Of a stretch of DNA of 64,000 nt, positions 16,701 through 24,759 are shown piece by piece. Each line of letters opens with the position of its first letter. The first letter of the stretch is position 1. This DNA comes from SAR324 cluster bacterium (lineage in GTDB: Bacteria > SAR324 > NAC60-12): contig JANQJU010000031.1 in NCBI GenBank assembly GCA_028281495.1, positions 124,001-188,000 on the forward strand. The letters run 5' to 3'. Below the pieces are notes generated by a model. That model was not told where the DNA came from and did no database searches. It saw only the letters and a program-made list of their open reading frames with translations. Made by a program: the position numbers and the translations under genes.

Positions 16701-18494
16701 TCATTTCTGTTCTGTATCGCGGGGGGCGTCATCAAAAATTTTGTTCAGCGTCTTGGGATCAAAATACTCCGCCATCGAGTCGGAGATGTACTCCCGGAAT
16801 CCGTGCATGCGTATTTTCTCTTCAAAGCGCTCAATTTCATCTGGCGGAATCAAAAAGTGTGATAAAACATGCTTCTGAATTCGGAGAGCGGCCTCAAACT
16901 CGACAGGAACGACCTCGGCAGCACCTAATTTATTCAAATGCTCCACTTCCAAGACAAAACGGGTTCTCGCGATAATCCACGCTTTGGGATTGAGCTTGGA
17001 AACGATGGGAACGATCTGCCGTGTTGCTGAAAGATCCGAAATGGCAATGACAACAACAAGCGCATCTTGAACGTGGACGTGCTTGAGTAGAGTTTCCTGT
17101 GTCGCGTCTCCATAGAGAATGGGTTCTCCTTTTTTGCGTTCTTCTCGAACGGTTTCTGCATTGAGTTCTAGAATCACGTAAGGAATATCAGCCTTTTTAG
17201 CCGTTCTCACCAGCAGCTTGCCATTCATGCCCAAGCCAATAATCACCAGATGACGTTTGAGCGCCTTTTCATCCAACTCGGGAGCAGTGGCCAAATGGCT
17301 CGCCACACCGGATTTCATTTTTTGGGGAAGCGGCCATTCTATAATTCGATCTGCTAGGCGAGGGCCAATGAATACCAGGAAGGGCGTCATGATCATGCTG
17401 AGTATCGTGACCGACAAAAAGTATTGATAGGCCGTCGGACTCAATAGACCATTGTCCACTCCAATCTTGGAGAGGAGAAAGGAAAACTCTCCAATTTGAC
17501 TCAATGCTAATCCCACAATGATCGCCGTGCGTAGTTGCACTTGCAAAATGGCACTCACTAGAAAGAGCACAATCGTTTTGAAAAGAAACACTCCTAAAGT
17601 GATTAACACAACTGGGAATAGGTTCTGGACCAGAAAACTAGGATCTAACAAACTTCCCACGGATACAAAAAAGAAGCTCAGAAACACGCTGCGAAAGGGA
17701 AACACACTCCCTAAAGCACGAAGGCTGTATTCCGACTCTGAAATGACCAACCCGGCTAAAAACGCTCCCAACCCTAAAGACAGACCAGCCTGAGAAGATC
17801 CCCACGCGATGAGTAGGCAAATGGCAACAATGCTTAACAGAAACAAATCCTGCGTTTTGGTGTTTGCAATATGGTACATCAAATGTGGCACCACATATTT
17901 GGTACACACAATCATCAACCCAATGATCACGATGGTTTTTAACAGCAAAATCAGGAGTGAAGCCGTAATATCGGTATCGGTTCCTTTCAAAAGAGGGGTG
18001 ACCAACATCATGACCACCACAATGATGTCTTGAAAAATCAGAATCGAAAGGACGATTTTTCCATGAGGGGTATGAATCGTATCATTGGCCTGAAAGAGTC
18101 CCAGGACAATTGCAGTGCTACTCAGAGACACCAAAAAGCCGAAAAAAAGCGCCTCTCCAAATTCAAATCCAGTCTGCTGGGCCACAAAAAAAATCCCTAG
18201 AATCGTTAGAGAAACTTGCAGAGAGCCACCCAGTAACACCGCTTTCTTGCTTCGGATCAACTCCTTGATGGAAAGTTCAAGACCAATCATGAACATGAGC
18301 AACACCACGCCAATCTCAGCCAACGCTTCCACCTGTTCGTGGGATTGGATCAGATGCAGCCCATTGGGGCCAATAAACGCTCCTGTCGCAATAAACCCAA
18401 TAATCGAAGGAAGTCGAATTTTGTCGCACACAAATAAGACGACCATTGAGATGCCAAAAATGATGGCAATATCTTGTAAAATGGGAAGTTCCAT
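16701..18494 (-). CDS. Cation:proton antiporter, KefB/CPA2 family, with TrkA-N domain
   Basis: A 597-residue inner-membrane protein: about 12 helices (residues 1-385) forming a monovalent cation:proton antiporter of the CPA2 group, then an NAD-binding TrkA-N (RCK) domain from about 410, with HLVIIGLGMNGKLL as nucleotide-binding loop, and a short C-terminal segment. It likely exports K+ or Na+ in exchange for protons under nucleotide or redox control. Closest by architecture to KefB/KefC or RosB; no KefF/KefG ancillary gene is seen. The ATG follows CAGGAGA. It converges with the CULT gene and is divergent from the AraC gene. Confidence 0.92.
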   Translation of the reverse strand: MELPILQDIAIIFGISMVVLFVCDKIRLPSIIGFIATGAFIGPNGLHLIQSHEQVEALAEIGVVLLMFMIGLELSIKELIRSKKAVLLGGSLQVSLTILGIFFVAQQTGFEFGEALFFGFLVSLSSTAIVLGLFQANDTIHTPHGKIVLSILIFQDIIVVVMMLVTPLLKGTDTDITASLLILLLKTIVIIGLMIVCTKYVVPHLMYHIANTKTQDLFLLSIVAICLLIAWGSSQAGLSLGLGAFLAGLVISESEYSLRALGSVFPFRSVFLSFFFVSVGSLLDPSFLVQNLFPVVLITLGVFLFKTIVLFLVSAILQVQLRTAIIVGLALSQIGEFSFLLSKIGVDNGLLSPTAYQYFLSVTILSMIMTPFLVFIGPRLADRIIEWPLPQKMKSGVASHLATAPELDEKALKRHLVIIGLGMNGKLLVRTAKKADIPYVILELNAETVREERKKGEPILYGDATQETLLKHVHVQDALVVVIAISDLSATRQIVPIVSKLNPKAWIIARTRFVLEVEHLNKLGAAEVVPVEFEAALRIQKHVLSHFLIPPDEIERFEEKIRMHGFREYISDSMAEYFDPKTLNKIFDDAPRDTEQK

Positions 18495-18948
18495 TGTTGT
18501 TCTCCTGCACGTTGAAGCCCCACCTCTCGTTGAAGGCGTTGCTCTCTCGAATTACGTCTCTACAGCCGCTGACGTGCTCTCCCAAATCACGTCTCTATGT
18601 CGCTAGAGTCTGAGACCAGAATAAGTTCATGATCAGAATATCCCCTTCAGAATATCCATTCCTTAGTTTAGCTAGCATAGTCAATAGATCGTATAGAATC
18701 TTTTGAATCTCCAATCAGAAAACTGCGGTATGCAATACAGGCTGACAAGGTGGATTTGTATAGGCGTTGATTCCTCCTGCTGGCATACGTAATATGAAAT
18801 TTCTGGCACCTAAACCAAACTTTTTCGAAGATGGACATTTTCGAAAACGGACATTCCATAGCACGCGGCAAGCTTCTATTGTTACTAATAACTTTGATTC
18901 ATACCCCACACGACAAAGAAAACTGAACCCTCACTCCTGTAGAGACCT
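18495..18948. other. Intergenic region between kefB-like gene and AraC gene
   Basis: 454 bp separating divergent genes; it should contain promoters for both. The first 110 bp carry loosely repeated pieces (ACGTCTCT twice, GTTGAAG twice, GTGCTCTC/GTTGCTCTC). No gene, RNA or confident promoter was recognised. Confidence 0.4.
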
Positions 18949-19830
18949 ATGCCCAATCGTTATCAAAACATTTACCCTGAAGATCCCTTGCAAAATAGTA
19001 TCAATCTCAACCGTCCTTCGGCGGCTGATTTGTTGACTTTAGAATACTTTGAAGCCGAACCTGGTGAGATGCCTTATGAAGTTTTTGAACAACATCATAT
19101 CTTGATTAACTTGCGTGAAGAACCGCATCGAGTGGAAAATTGGAGGGATGGAGAACATCGAGATTTCACTTATTTAAAAAATGAAATCATCGTGACTCCT
19201 GCCGGTGTGAAGTCAGGGTGGAAGTGGCATGCCAAATCCAAGGTGATCGTCATCACATTGGAACCAGACAAATTGGAAAAGTTTGCCCAAAGCGAGCTAG
19301 GCATTCTATTGACAGACACCCAACTGAAAAATATTCCCCAATTCATTGACGAAGATATCACGCAAGCCGGCGTGATGCTATTTGAGGCATTGAGCAGTCA
19401 GCTTGGATCTGCTGTCATGTTCGAAAGTTTTGCCCGAATCTTTCTCACCAAACTCATCCAAAAATACGGATTGGAACGCGACGAAGACATTGCCCTTAGC
19501 AAAAGTTTCACATCCCAACACTACAAACGGGTGATGGGTTACATTGCAGGGAACTATGGAGACGAGATCAACCTAGAAGACATGGCCCGACAGGCGGGAC
19601 TCAGTACCTCGCACTTTGCTCGCCTCTTCAAAGAAGCAATTGGCAAAAGTCCTCATCAATTCGTCATGAGCTATCGCATCGAACAAGCCAAGAGACAACT
19701 CAGTGATGACAGCATATCTATGATCGATATTGCTCTTTCTTGTGGTTTTTCGGATCAGGCTCACTTCTCTCGTGTCTTCAAACAACTGGAAGGAAAAACA
19801 CCAAAACAATTTCGTGCCCAGCAATCATAA
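18949..19830 (+). CDS. AraC/XylS-family transcriptional regulator
   Basis: 293 residues: an N-terminal ligand-binding or dimerisation domain of cupin-like character (about 20-170) and a C-terminal pair of helix-turn-helix motifs (about 195-293). The second half has the AraC signature, with MARQAGLSTSHFARLFKEAI as first HTH and IALSCGFSDQAHFSRVFKQL as second. The N-terminal segment FEQHHILINLREEPHRVEN resembles that of many orphan AraC regulators. Its target is not known; it is transcribed towards the FIST gene 116 bp away and divergent from the antiporter. Confidence 0.92.
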   Translation: MPNRYQNIYPEDPLQNSINLNRPSAADLLTLEYFEAEPGEMPYEVFEQHHILINLREEPHRVENWRDGEHRDFTYLKNEIIVTPAGVKSGWKWHAKSKVIVITLEPDKLEKFAQSELGILLTDTQLKNIPQFIDEDITQAGVMLFEALSSQLGSAVMFESFARIFLTKLIQKYGLERDEDIALSKSFTSQHYKRVMGYIAGNYGDEINLEDMARQAGLSTSHFARLFKEAIGKSPHQFVMSYRIEQAKRQLSDDSISMIDIALSCGFSDQAHFSRVFKQLEGKTPKQFRAQQS

Positions 19831-19946
19831 GTGCCCGCTCTCTTTTGTTCTTAACCTTGCTGAAGGACGTAGGCGAAGGTACATTAAAACCGTGTGAACG
19901 TTAGCCCCACCTTCCAATTCGCAAAACCTATTGACACAAGCAAATC

Positions 19947-21104
19947 ATGATCAAAATTGCAGTCGGCCACAGTGAAGATGTGGATTCTCAAGATGCGATT
20001 ACCGAAATCATCCACCAATGTCAGAAAGAGCTAGGGGATCTTTCGCCCAAAGGAGCCATTCTGTTTGCCGCGATTGAACACGACCATCCGGTCCTGCTGA
20101 AAACCGTGAAACAGGCATGGCCTGATGTGGATTTGATCGGATGTTCGACAGATGGCGAGGCCTCGTCTCATATCGGTTTTACCGAAGACTCGGTTATGCT
20201 CATTGTGTTTGCAGGTGATTTGGAAGTCCAAGTTGGAATAGGGCGCGACATTCAAAACCAACCTCGCGAAGCAGCCCAAGTCGCTATGAAAGAGGCATGG
20301 GGTAAAATGAAAACGACTCCACAATTGGGGATGATTTTCCCGGATGGACTGACCTTTTTCAGTGATGAGTTGATCCAAGGGCTTCAAGCGGGAATGCCCA
20401 CAATCATTCCGATTTATGGAGGGGGAGCAGGAGAACAGTATCGCTGGACCACCACCTATCAATTTTATCAAGAAGAAATCTTGACCGATGGCATTCCCGT
20501 TTTATTGCTTGGTGGGAATCTCTTGTTTTCGCATGGGGTTTCCAGTGGATGGAAGGCTGTCAGCCCGTATGGCATTGTGACCAAAGCAGAAGGCAATGAT
20601 GTGCATGAAATCGATCACCAACCGGCCTTATCATTTTACCGTCGGTTTTTTGGTCGTTTTGCGTTTCCAACCCGTGAGTACCCCTTCGCGGTGCTTGAAC
20701 CTGGCAGTAAGAAATATGCCATCAAAGCCGCGTTGAACTCCGATGAAGCGACCGGCATGATTTCATTCAGTGGAATCATTCCAGAGGGCCGTCAGGTTCG
20801 GTTGTGTGAGGCCACTCGCAATGAAATCATTGAAGGTTCACAAGATTCCATTGAACAGGCGCTTGAACATTTTCCTAACGGCCAGCCCGACTTTGTCTTT
20901 TTATTTTCCTGTGCGGCACGTCGCGGTATTTTAGGCACGCGAACCAAAGAAGAACTGGAGTTGGTGCAATCTCTCACCGAAACCCACGTCTCGGCTGCGG
21001 GGTTCTATGCTTATGGTGAATTTTGCCCACTCACCGAAGATCAGGTTTCCCAATTTCACAATGGAACCTTTGTGACCTTGTGTTTAGGCTCTTCATCCGA
21101 ATAA
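19947..21104 (+). CDS. FIST N and FIST C domain sensory protein
   Basis: 385 residues with FIST_N (about 25-225, containing LIGCSTDGEASSHIGFTED) and FIST_C (about 240-370, containing FSCAARRGILGTRTKEEL). FIST domains occur in signal transduction proteins and are thought to bind small ligands such as amino acids. Here the domain is not fused to an output module, but a class III nucleotide cyclase gene follows 50 bp later on the same strand, so the two could form a sensor-cyclase pair. No signal peptide or membrane segment. Start taken at ATG 19947, with no strong ribosome site. Confidence 0.88.
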   Translation: MIKIAVGHSEDVDSQDAITEIIHQCQKELGDLSPKGAILFAAIEHDHPVLLKTVKQAWPDVDLIGCSTDGEASSHIGFTEDSVMLIVFAGDLEVQVGIGRDIQNQPREAAQVAMKEAWGKMKTTPQLGMIFPDGLTFFSDELIQGLQAGMPTIIPIYGGGAGEQYRWTTTYQFYQEEILTDGIPVLLLGGNLLFSHGVSSGWKAVSPYGIVTKAEGNDVHEIDHQPALSFYRRFFGRFAFPTREYPFAVLEPGSKKYAIKAALNSDEATGMISFSGIIPEGRQVRLCEATRNEIIEGSQDSIEQALEHFPNGQPDFVFLFSCAARRGILGTRTKEELELVQSLTETHVSAAGFYAYGEFCPLTEDQVSQFHNGTFVTLCLGSSSE

Positions 21105-21154
21105 AATCCGAATGACATCTCAACCCCCATCACTTCTTCGCCCTGAGAGGGACC

Positions 21155-22039
21155 TTGAACGTAGATCAATCGTTGGAAGAGTTAAAAGAGCAAGTCAGAC
21201 AACAATCCAAGAGGATTCGAACCTTAGAACGGAAACTCCGACGTTCTGAGATCAACCGAGCCTGGTTGGAAGATTCAAAAGATAAAAATCAGTCTTTGTT
21301 GCGTAATATCAATCTGGAAATTGAGCAGGCGTATCAGACTATCGCGCAAAAGAACCAAGAGTTGGAATGGTTGAACACGCAATTGTCCCAGGAAAAAGCC
21401 ACGTCCGAACGCCTCTTGTTGAATATCTTGCCGAAAGATGTTGCTGAAGAACTCAAGCAACAAGGGAAGGTCGCTCCAGTCTATTTCGATGCCGTCACTG
21501 TATTATTTACGGATTTCCAAGGATTCACCCGAGTGGCAAGCCAAATTGCTCCCCAAACCTTGGTGGATAAATTGGATGAATGCTTCACGGCCTTCGATCA
21601 GATCATTGCCAAACATCGGCTCGAAAAACTGAAAACGATTGGAGACGCCTATATGTGCGCTGGAGGCATTCCAATGTCCAATGCAACCAACCCTATCGAT
21701 GCGGTGAACGCTGCTTTAGAAATTCAAACGTTCATGAATCAGCATCAAGCCATGCAGCTTCAGCAGCAACAGCCCGTATGGAATATTCGGATTGGGATCC
21801 ATACCGGCCCGGTCGTGGCAGGCGTGGTCGGTAAAAATAAATTTGCTTATGACATCTGGGGGGATACGGTCAACATTGCCTCGCGGATGGAATCTTCGAG
21901 TGAAGCCGGAAAGGTCAATATTTCCGGGGCTACCTATGCATTAGTGAACGGTGAGTTCGCTTGTCAATATCGAGGAAAAATCCCTATTAAAAATCGAGGA
22001 GAAATCGATATGTATTTTGTGGATGGAGCATCATATTGA
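21155..22039 (+). CDS. Class III adenylate/guanylate cyclase with N-terminal coiled coil (TTG start)
   Basis: 294 residues: a coiled coil (about 3-85) followed by a cyclase catalytic domain (about 105-290). Metal-binding Asp120 (VLFTDFQGFT) and Asp164 (TIGDAYM) are present, as are the base-contacting Lys region (EKLKTIGD), Asp233, and transition-state residues Asn240 and Arg244 in GDTVNIASRMES. The Lys/Asp pair favours ATP as substrate, so cAMP is the likely product. The segment LLLNILPKDVAEELK before the domain is the usual linker of cyclases downstream of sensors. TTG start after GAGAGGGA. It is soluble and probably regulated by the FIST protein. Confidence 0.9.
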   Translation: MNVDQSLEELKEQVRQQSKRIRTLERKLRRSEINRAWLEDSKDKNQSLLRNINLEIEQAYQTIAQKNQELEWLNTQLSQEKATSERLLLNILPKDVAEELKQQGKVAPVYFDAVTVLFTDFQGFTRVASQIAPQTLVDKLDECFTAFDQIIAKHRLEKLKTIGDAYMCAGGIPMSNATNPIDAVNAALEIQTFMNQHQAMQLQQQQPVWNIRIGIHTGPVVAGVVGKNKFAYDIWGDTVNIASRMESSSEAGKVNISGATYALVNGEFACQYRGKIPIKNRGEIDMYFVDGASY

Positions 22040-22410
22040 CTCGGCAAACCCTCACTTTTCAAGCGCCGATATTCACCATTCCGGGATCTGCCGGACATGG
22101 TTTTAGGGCATTTTGTGTTTCCATAGATGTAAAATTAAGGAGTAGAGATACTTTTTCAAGAAGGTTAGATTTTTTCGTCTTTCCCTGTCACATTATTTTC
22201 TTCGTTTTGTAATAAACTCCAGGGTACTTCGTCTTGATCCGTGCAGACATATTGCCTCTTTGTGGGGATTGAAAGATGAGGTTTTTGACACGTAATCTGT
22301 GTCAAAAAATGTGCCCCACTCAGAGGGATAACCAAGGAATTGTACAGAAGCATATGAAAAATGATTTCTTGTAACCTACTGATTTCAGTAAAGAGTAGAA
22401 AAAAGGAAAC
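22040..22410. other. Intergenic region upstream of tRNA-Sec
   Basis: 371 bp without a credible gene. It holds a perfect inverted repeat (22282-22308). The promoter of tRNA-Sec should lie here, but I could not identify it with confidence. Confidence 0.4.
22282..22308. promoter_or_regulatory. Perfect 10-bp inverted repeat upstream of tRNA-Sec
   Basis: TTTTTGACAC and GTGTCAAAAA are perfect inverted repeats around a 7-bp spacer, about 100 bp before the tRNA gene. T runs precede and A runs follow the stem, which is the wrong polarity for a terminator on either strand, so an operator-type site is more likely. No regulator known. Confidence 0.4.
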
Positions 22411-22509
22411 GGAGATGGATGGGGCACTGGTGGCCCCCCCGGTCTTCAAAACCGTGCGAGACGGTCTAACACATCGTCTGGTGGGTTCGATTCCCACACA
22501 TCTCCGCCA
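22411..22509 (+). tRNA. selC: Selenocysteine tRNA (anticodon TCA)
   Basis: The gene begins GGAGATG and ends CATCTCC-GCCA, so the acceptor arm pairs and the CCA is encoded. The anticodon loop CTTCAAA presents TCA, which reads UGA. The D arm is long, with GGGGC/GCCCC pairing. The variable arm is extra long (AGACG pairing with CGTCT), and the T loop TTCGATT follows a GTGGG stem. A long acceptor/T domain, extended D stem and long variable arm are the hallmarks of bacterial tRNA-Sec. It is about 99 nt, longer than ordinary tRNAs. The organism therefore probably incorporates selenocysteine. No selA, selB or selD gene lies in this window. Confidence 0.95.
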
Positions 22510-22515
22510 TTGATT

Positions 22516-23889
22516 TTATTGAGCGGCTTCCACCAGTTCGTCAAAGGCTTCTTTGATGTAGATTCCCAAGTGATCCACATCAGAAACATTGTCCCGGCAT
22601 GCCATCAAACCAAACTGGAGACGGTCTTCATAGCTCAAGACGGTCATGTTCAAAGCCTGGCCATCGAACAGAAAGGAAACAGGATACATCCCTTCCAATT
22701 TGGCACCATTGAGATACATGGAATGTCGCGGGCCTGGGACATTGGAAATCAACACGTTGAAGGGAGGCGGCAAATGCCGGTTCACGTTCAACGCCATCGT
22801 GAGGATACTTGGGCCGTGGAAAATGAAGTTGTAATAGGTGGCCGTTCGATTGGAGATCTCTTTCAATAAGGCCTTATTAGCTGCTGTGGAAGCTTGGATC
22901 GTTTTCAAGCGCTCGATTGGATCTTCCAATTCAGTCGCTAACTGACACACCATATTTGTCAGCAAATTCCCCCCGGATTTTTCAGAAGGCAAAGCCACGG
23001 GCAGTAGTGCCGTCAGCGATTCCTCTGGCAATTCGCCGTACTCATCCAAATAACGTCGCAACGCTCCCGCGCAAATCGCCAAGACGACATCATTCACGGT
23101 GGCATCCATCGTTTTTCCAAATTTTTTCACCTCACTTAAGTTCAAATCTTGAATTGCCAAACGCCGTTGTCCGGTGATGCGTCCATTCAATGAGGTTTCC
23201 GGGGAGGTGTAAGGCAGAGGCACGAGATTTTCTTTTTCCAATACATGTTGGCCAATTTGGGTGAACAGTTGAGCCATTTCGGGAATTGTCTGAGCTTGCT
23301 TGGTGAGCATTTTGACCAAGGGAGGCATATTGCTGCTAGGAGATCGAGACTCCGATTGCGTGGGTTTGGTTTTCTTTTTCTTTTTCCACAGAGGCCAGAT
23401 GGTGTGGTCTTCAAGATCATCCGAAAGATTCGCTTGCAACAATTGCATGCCTCGCAACCCATCCATGCAAGCATGATGGATTTTCAGATAGATCGCGAAA
23501 CGATTGCCTTCCAAACCCTCAATGAGGTGAAACTCCCAAAGCGGACGAGAACGATCAAGCAATGTGCTATGCAAGCGAGACACAAGCGTCAACAGTTGAT
23601 CCATAGTTCCCGGTTGGGGTAGTGCAGAGTGACGTAGGTGATAGCTGAGATCAAAATAGCGATCTTCGATCCAACGAGCAGGCAGGATTTTCGAAACCGA
23701 AGGGGCCAATCGGTAATGGAAGGGAGCCGCATAGTTATGCACATCCCGATAGGCGGCGAGCAAATCTTCGAAATAGTTTCCTGGGTAGTTTTCGGGCAAT
23801 TGGAAAACCATCAATCCCCCGACATTCATAGGAACTTCGCGACGTTCCAATTGCAAAAACAAATTATCCAAAATGCTGAGTGTTTTCAT
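22516..23889 (-). CDS. Wax ester synthase/diacylglycerol acyltransferase (WS/DGAT)
   Basis: 457 residues with the condensing-type active-site motif HHxxxDG at His138-Gly144 (KIHHACMDG) in the first half and a C-terminal DUF1298-type half. The second half includes SNVPGPRHSMYLNG, another family signature. The family transfers acyl groups from acyl-CoA to long-chain alcohols or diacylglycerol, forming wax esters or triacylglycerols at the inner face of the membrane. It lies 74 bp downstream of an ABC ATPase on the same strand and converges with tRNA-Sec. Substrate class cannot be told from sequence. Confidence 0.93.
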   Translation of the reverse strand: MKTLSILDNLFLQLERREVPMNVGGLMVFQLPENYPGNYFEDLLAAYRDVHNYAAPFHYRLAPSVSKILPARWIEDRYFDLSYHLRHSALPQPGTMDQLLTLVSRLHSTLLDRSRPLWEFHLIEGLEGNRFAIYLKIHHACMDGLRGMQLLQANLSDDLEDHTIWPLWKKKKKTKPTQSESRSPSSNMPPLVKMLTKQAQTIPEMAQLFTQIGQHVLEKENLVPLPYTSPETSLNGRITGQRRLAIQDLNLSEVKKFGKTMDATVNDVVLAICAGALRRYLDEYGELPEESLTALLPVALPSEKSGGNLLTNMVCQLATELEDPIERLKTIQASTAANKALLKEISNRTATYYNFIFHGPSILTMALNVNRHLPPPFNVLISNVPGPRHSMYLNGAKLEGMYPVSFLFDGQALNMTVLSYEDRLQFGLMACRDNVSDVDHLGIYIKEAFDELVEAAQ

Positions 23890-23963
23890 TTTGACCTCTG
23901 GAGTGAGAGCGCAGTGCTTGAGCCAGTTGCATGACTGATTGGATGACGTTCACCCAAGCACTA

Positions 23964-24704
23964 TCACGACTCTTCTCCAGGTTCCACCCAGTAGCGTTGA
24001 TTGAGTTGCTGCACCTGCATCGGTCCGCCAAAAAGTTGACTCATATTTTCGGAAGTGATCAGGGTTTCCACTGGGCCGATTTGCAACGTGGCATCGGCAA
24101 TCAGGCCGATTTGATGGAGGTAGGGAAGGATGTCATTGATCAGGTGAGAGACCAGAATCAAGGTCAAATGGTCTCGCTGGCAAATGGTTTGGATCAATTT
24201 CAGAATGGCGTTTTGTGAGATGATGTCCAACCCATTCGTCGGTTCGTCCAGGACGAGGATCTGAGGATTGCCCATCAAAGCACGCGCAATGAGCACTCGC
24301 TGTTTTTGTCCCCCCGAAAGTTCGCGAAACGCCGCGTGAGCAGAGTGTTGCAATCCGACACTTTCCAAAGCCTCCATGGCCTTCTGCTTGTCAGTTCGGC
24401 GAGGTCGTCGAAGAAGACCGATTTCTGCATAACTGCCCATCAGCACAATGTCATGTACCGAGAGCGGAAAGAGCATATTGATGGTTTCTCGTTGGGGCAC
24501 ATAGCCAAACCGCAATGAGGAATCATATTCTACAGTACCGGCCAACGGACGTGTGATTCCCAATAGTACTTTCAGCAGCGTTGTTTTCCCGGATCCATTA
24601 GGCCCGACGATTCCCAGCGAATCGCCTTGCTGAATTGTAAAATCGAGGTGGGAAAGCAAGGGCGTGTTGGCATATCCCAAGCTGACTTGATTGAAACGGA
24701 TCAT
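23964..24704 (-). CDS. ABC transporter ATP-binding protein (orphan)
   Basis: 246 residues with Walker A GPNGSGKTT (34-42), Q-loop region near VPQRE, signature LSGGQ (129-133) and Walker B LVLDEP (about 150-155). The sequence most resembles the metal-ion type ATPases (ZnuC/MntB-like), with the GYVPQRE pattern near residue 67. No permease or binding protein is adjacent, so the partner must be encoded elsewhere or the group is atypical. Upstream, 55 bp away, is an uncharacterised 536-residue gene; downstream is WS/DGAT, all minus strand. Confidence 0.88.
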   Translation of the reverse strand: MIRFNQVSLGYANTPLLSHLDFTIQQGDSLGIVGPNGSGKTTLLKVLLGITRPLAGTVEYDSSLRFGYVPQRETINMLFPLSVHDIVLMGSYAEIGLLRRPRRTDKQKAMEALESVGLQHSAHAAFRELSGGQKQRVLIARALMGNPQILVLDEPTNGLDIISQNAILKLIQTICQRDHLTLILVSHLINDILPYLHQIGLIADATLQIGPVETLITSENMSQLFGGPMQVQQLNQRYWVEPGEES

Positions 24705-24759
24705 GAAATCTCCCTATTGAAACGAATGCCTTTTTGTATAATGGGAGTAATCTGGAAAC

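Noticed and set aside
17518..17793. 91-aa plus-strand open frame inside the antiporter gene
   Set aside because: It is a shadow of the opposite strand; the antiporter has clear domain matches.
22282..22308. Inverted repeat as a terminator for the cyclase gene
   Set aside because: T runs precede and A runs follow the stem, the wrong polarity for an intrinsic terminator; kept as a possible operator.
22165..22497. 110-aa open frame on the minus strand over the tRNA-Sec gene
   Set aside because: It covers the tRNA and its sequence is the antisense translation of it; no start site support.
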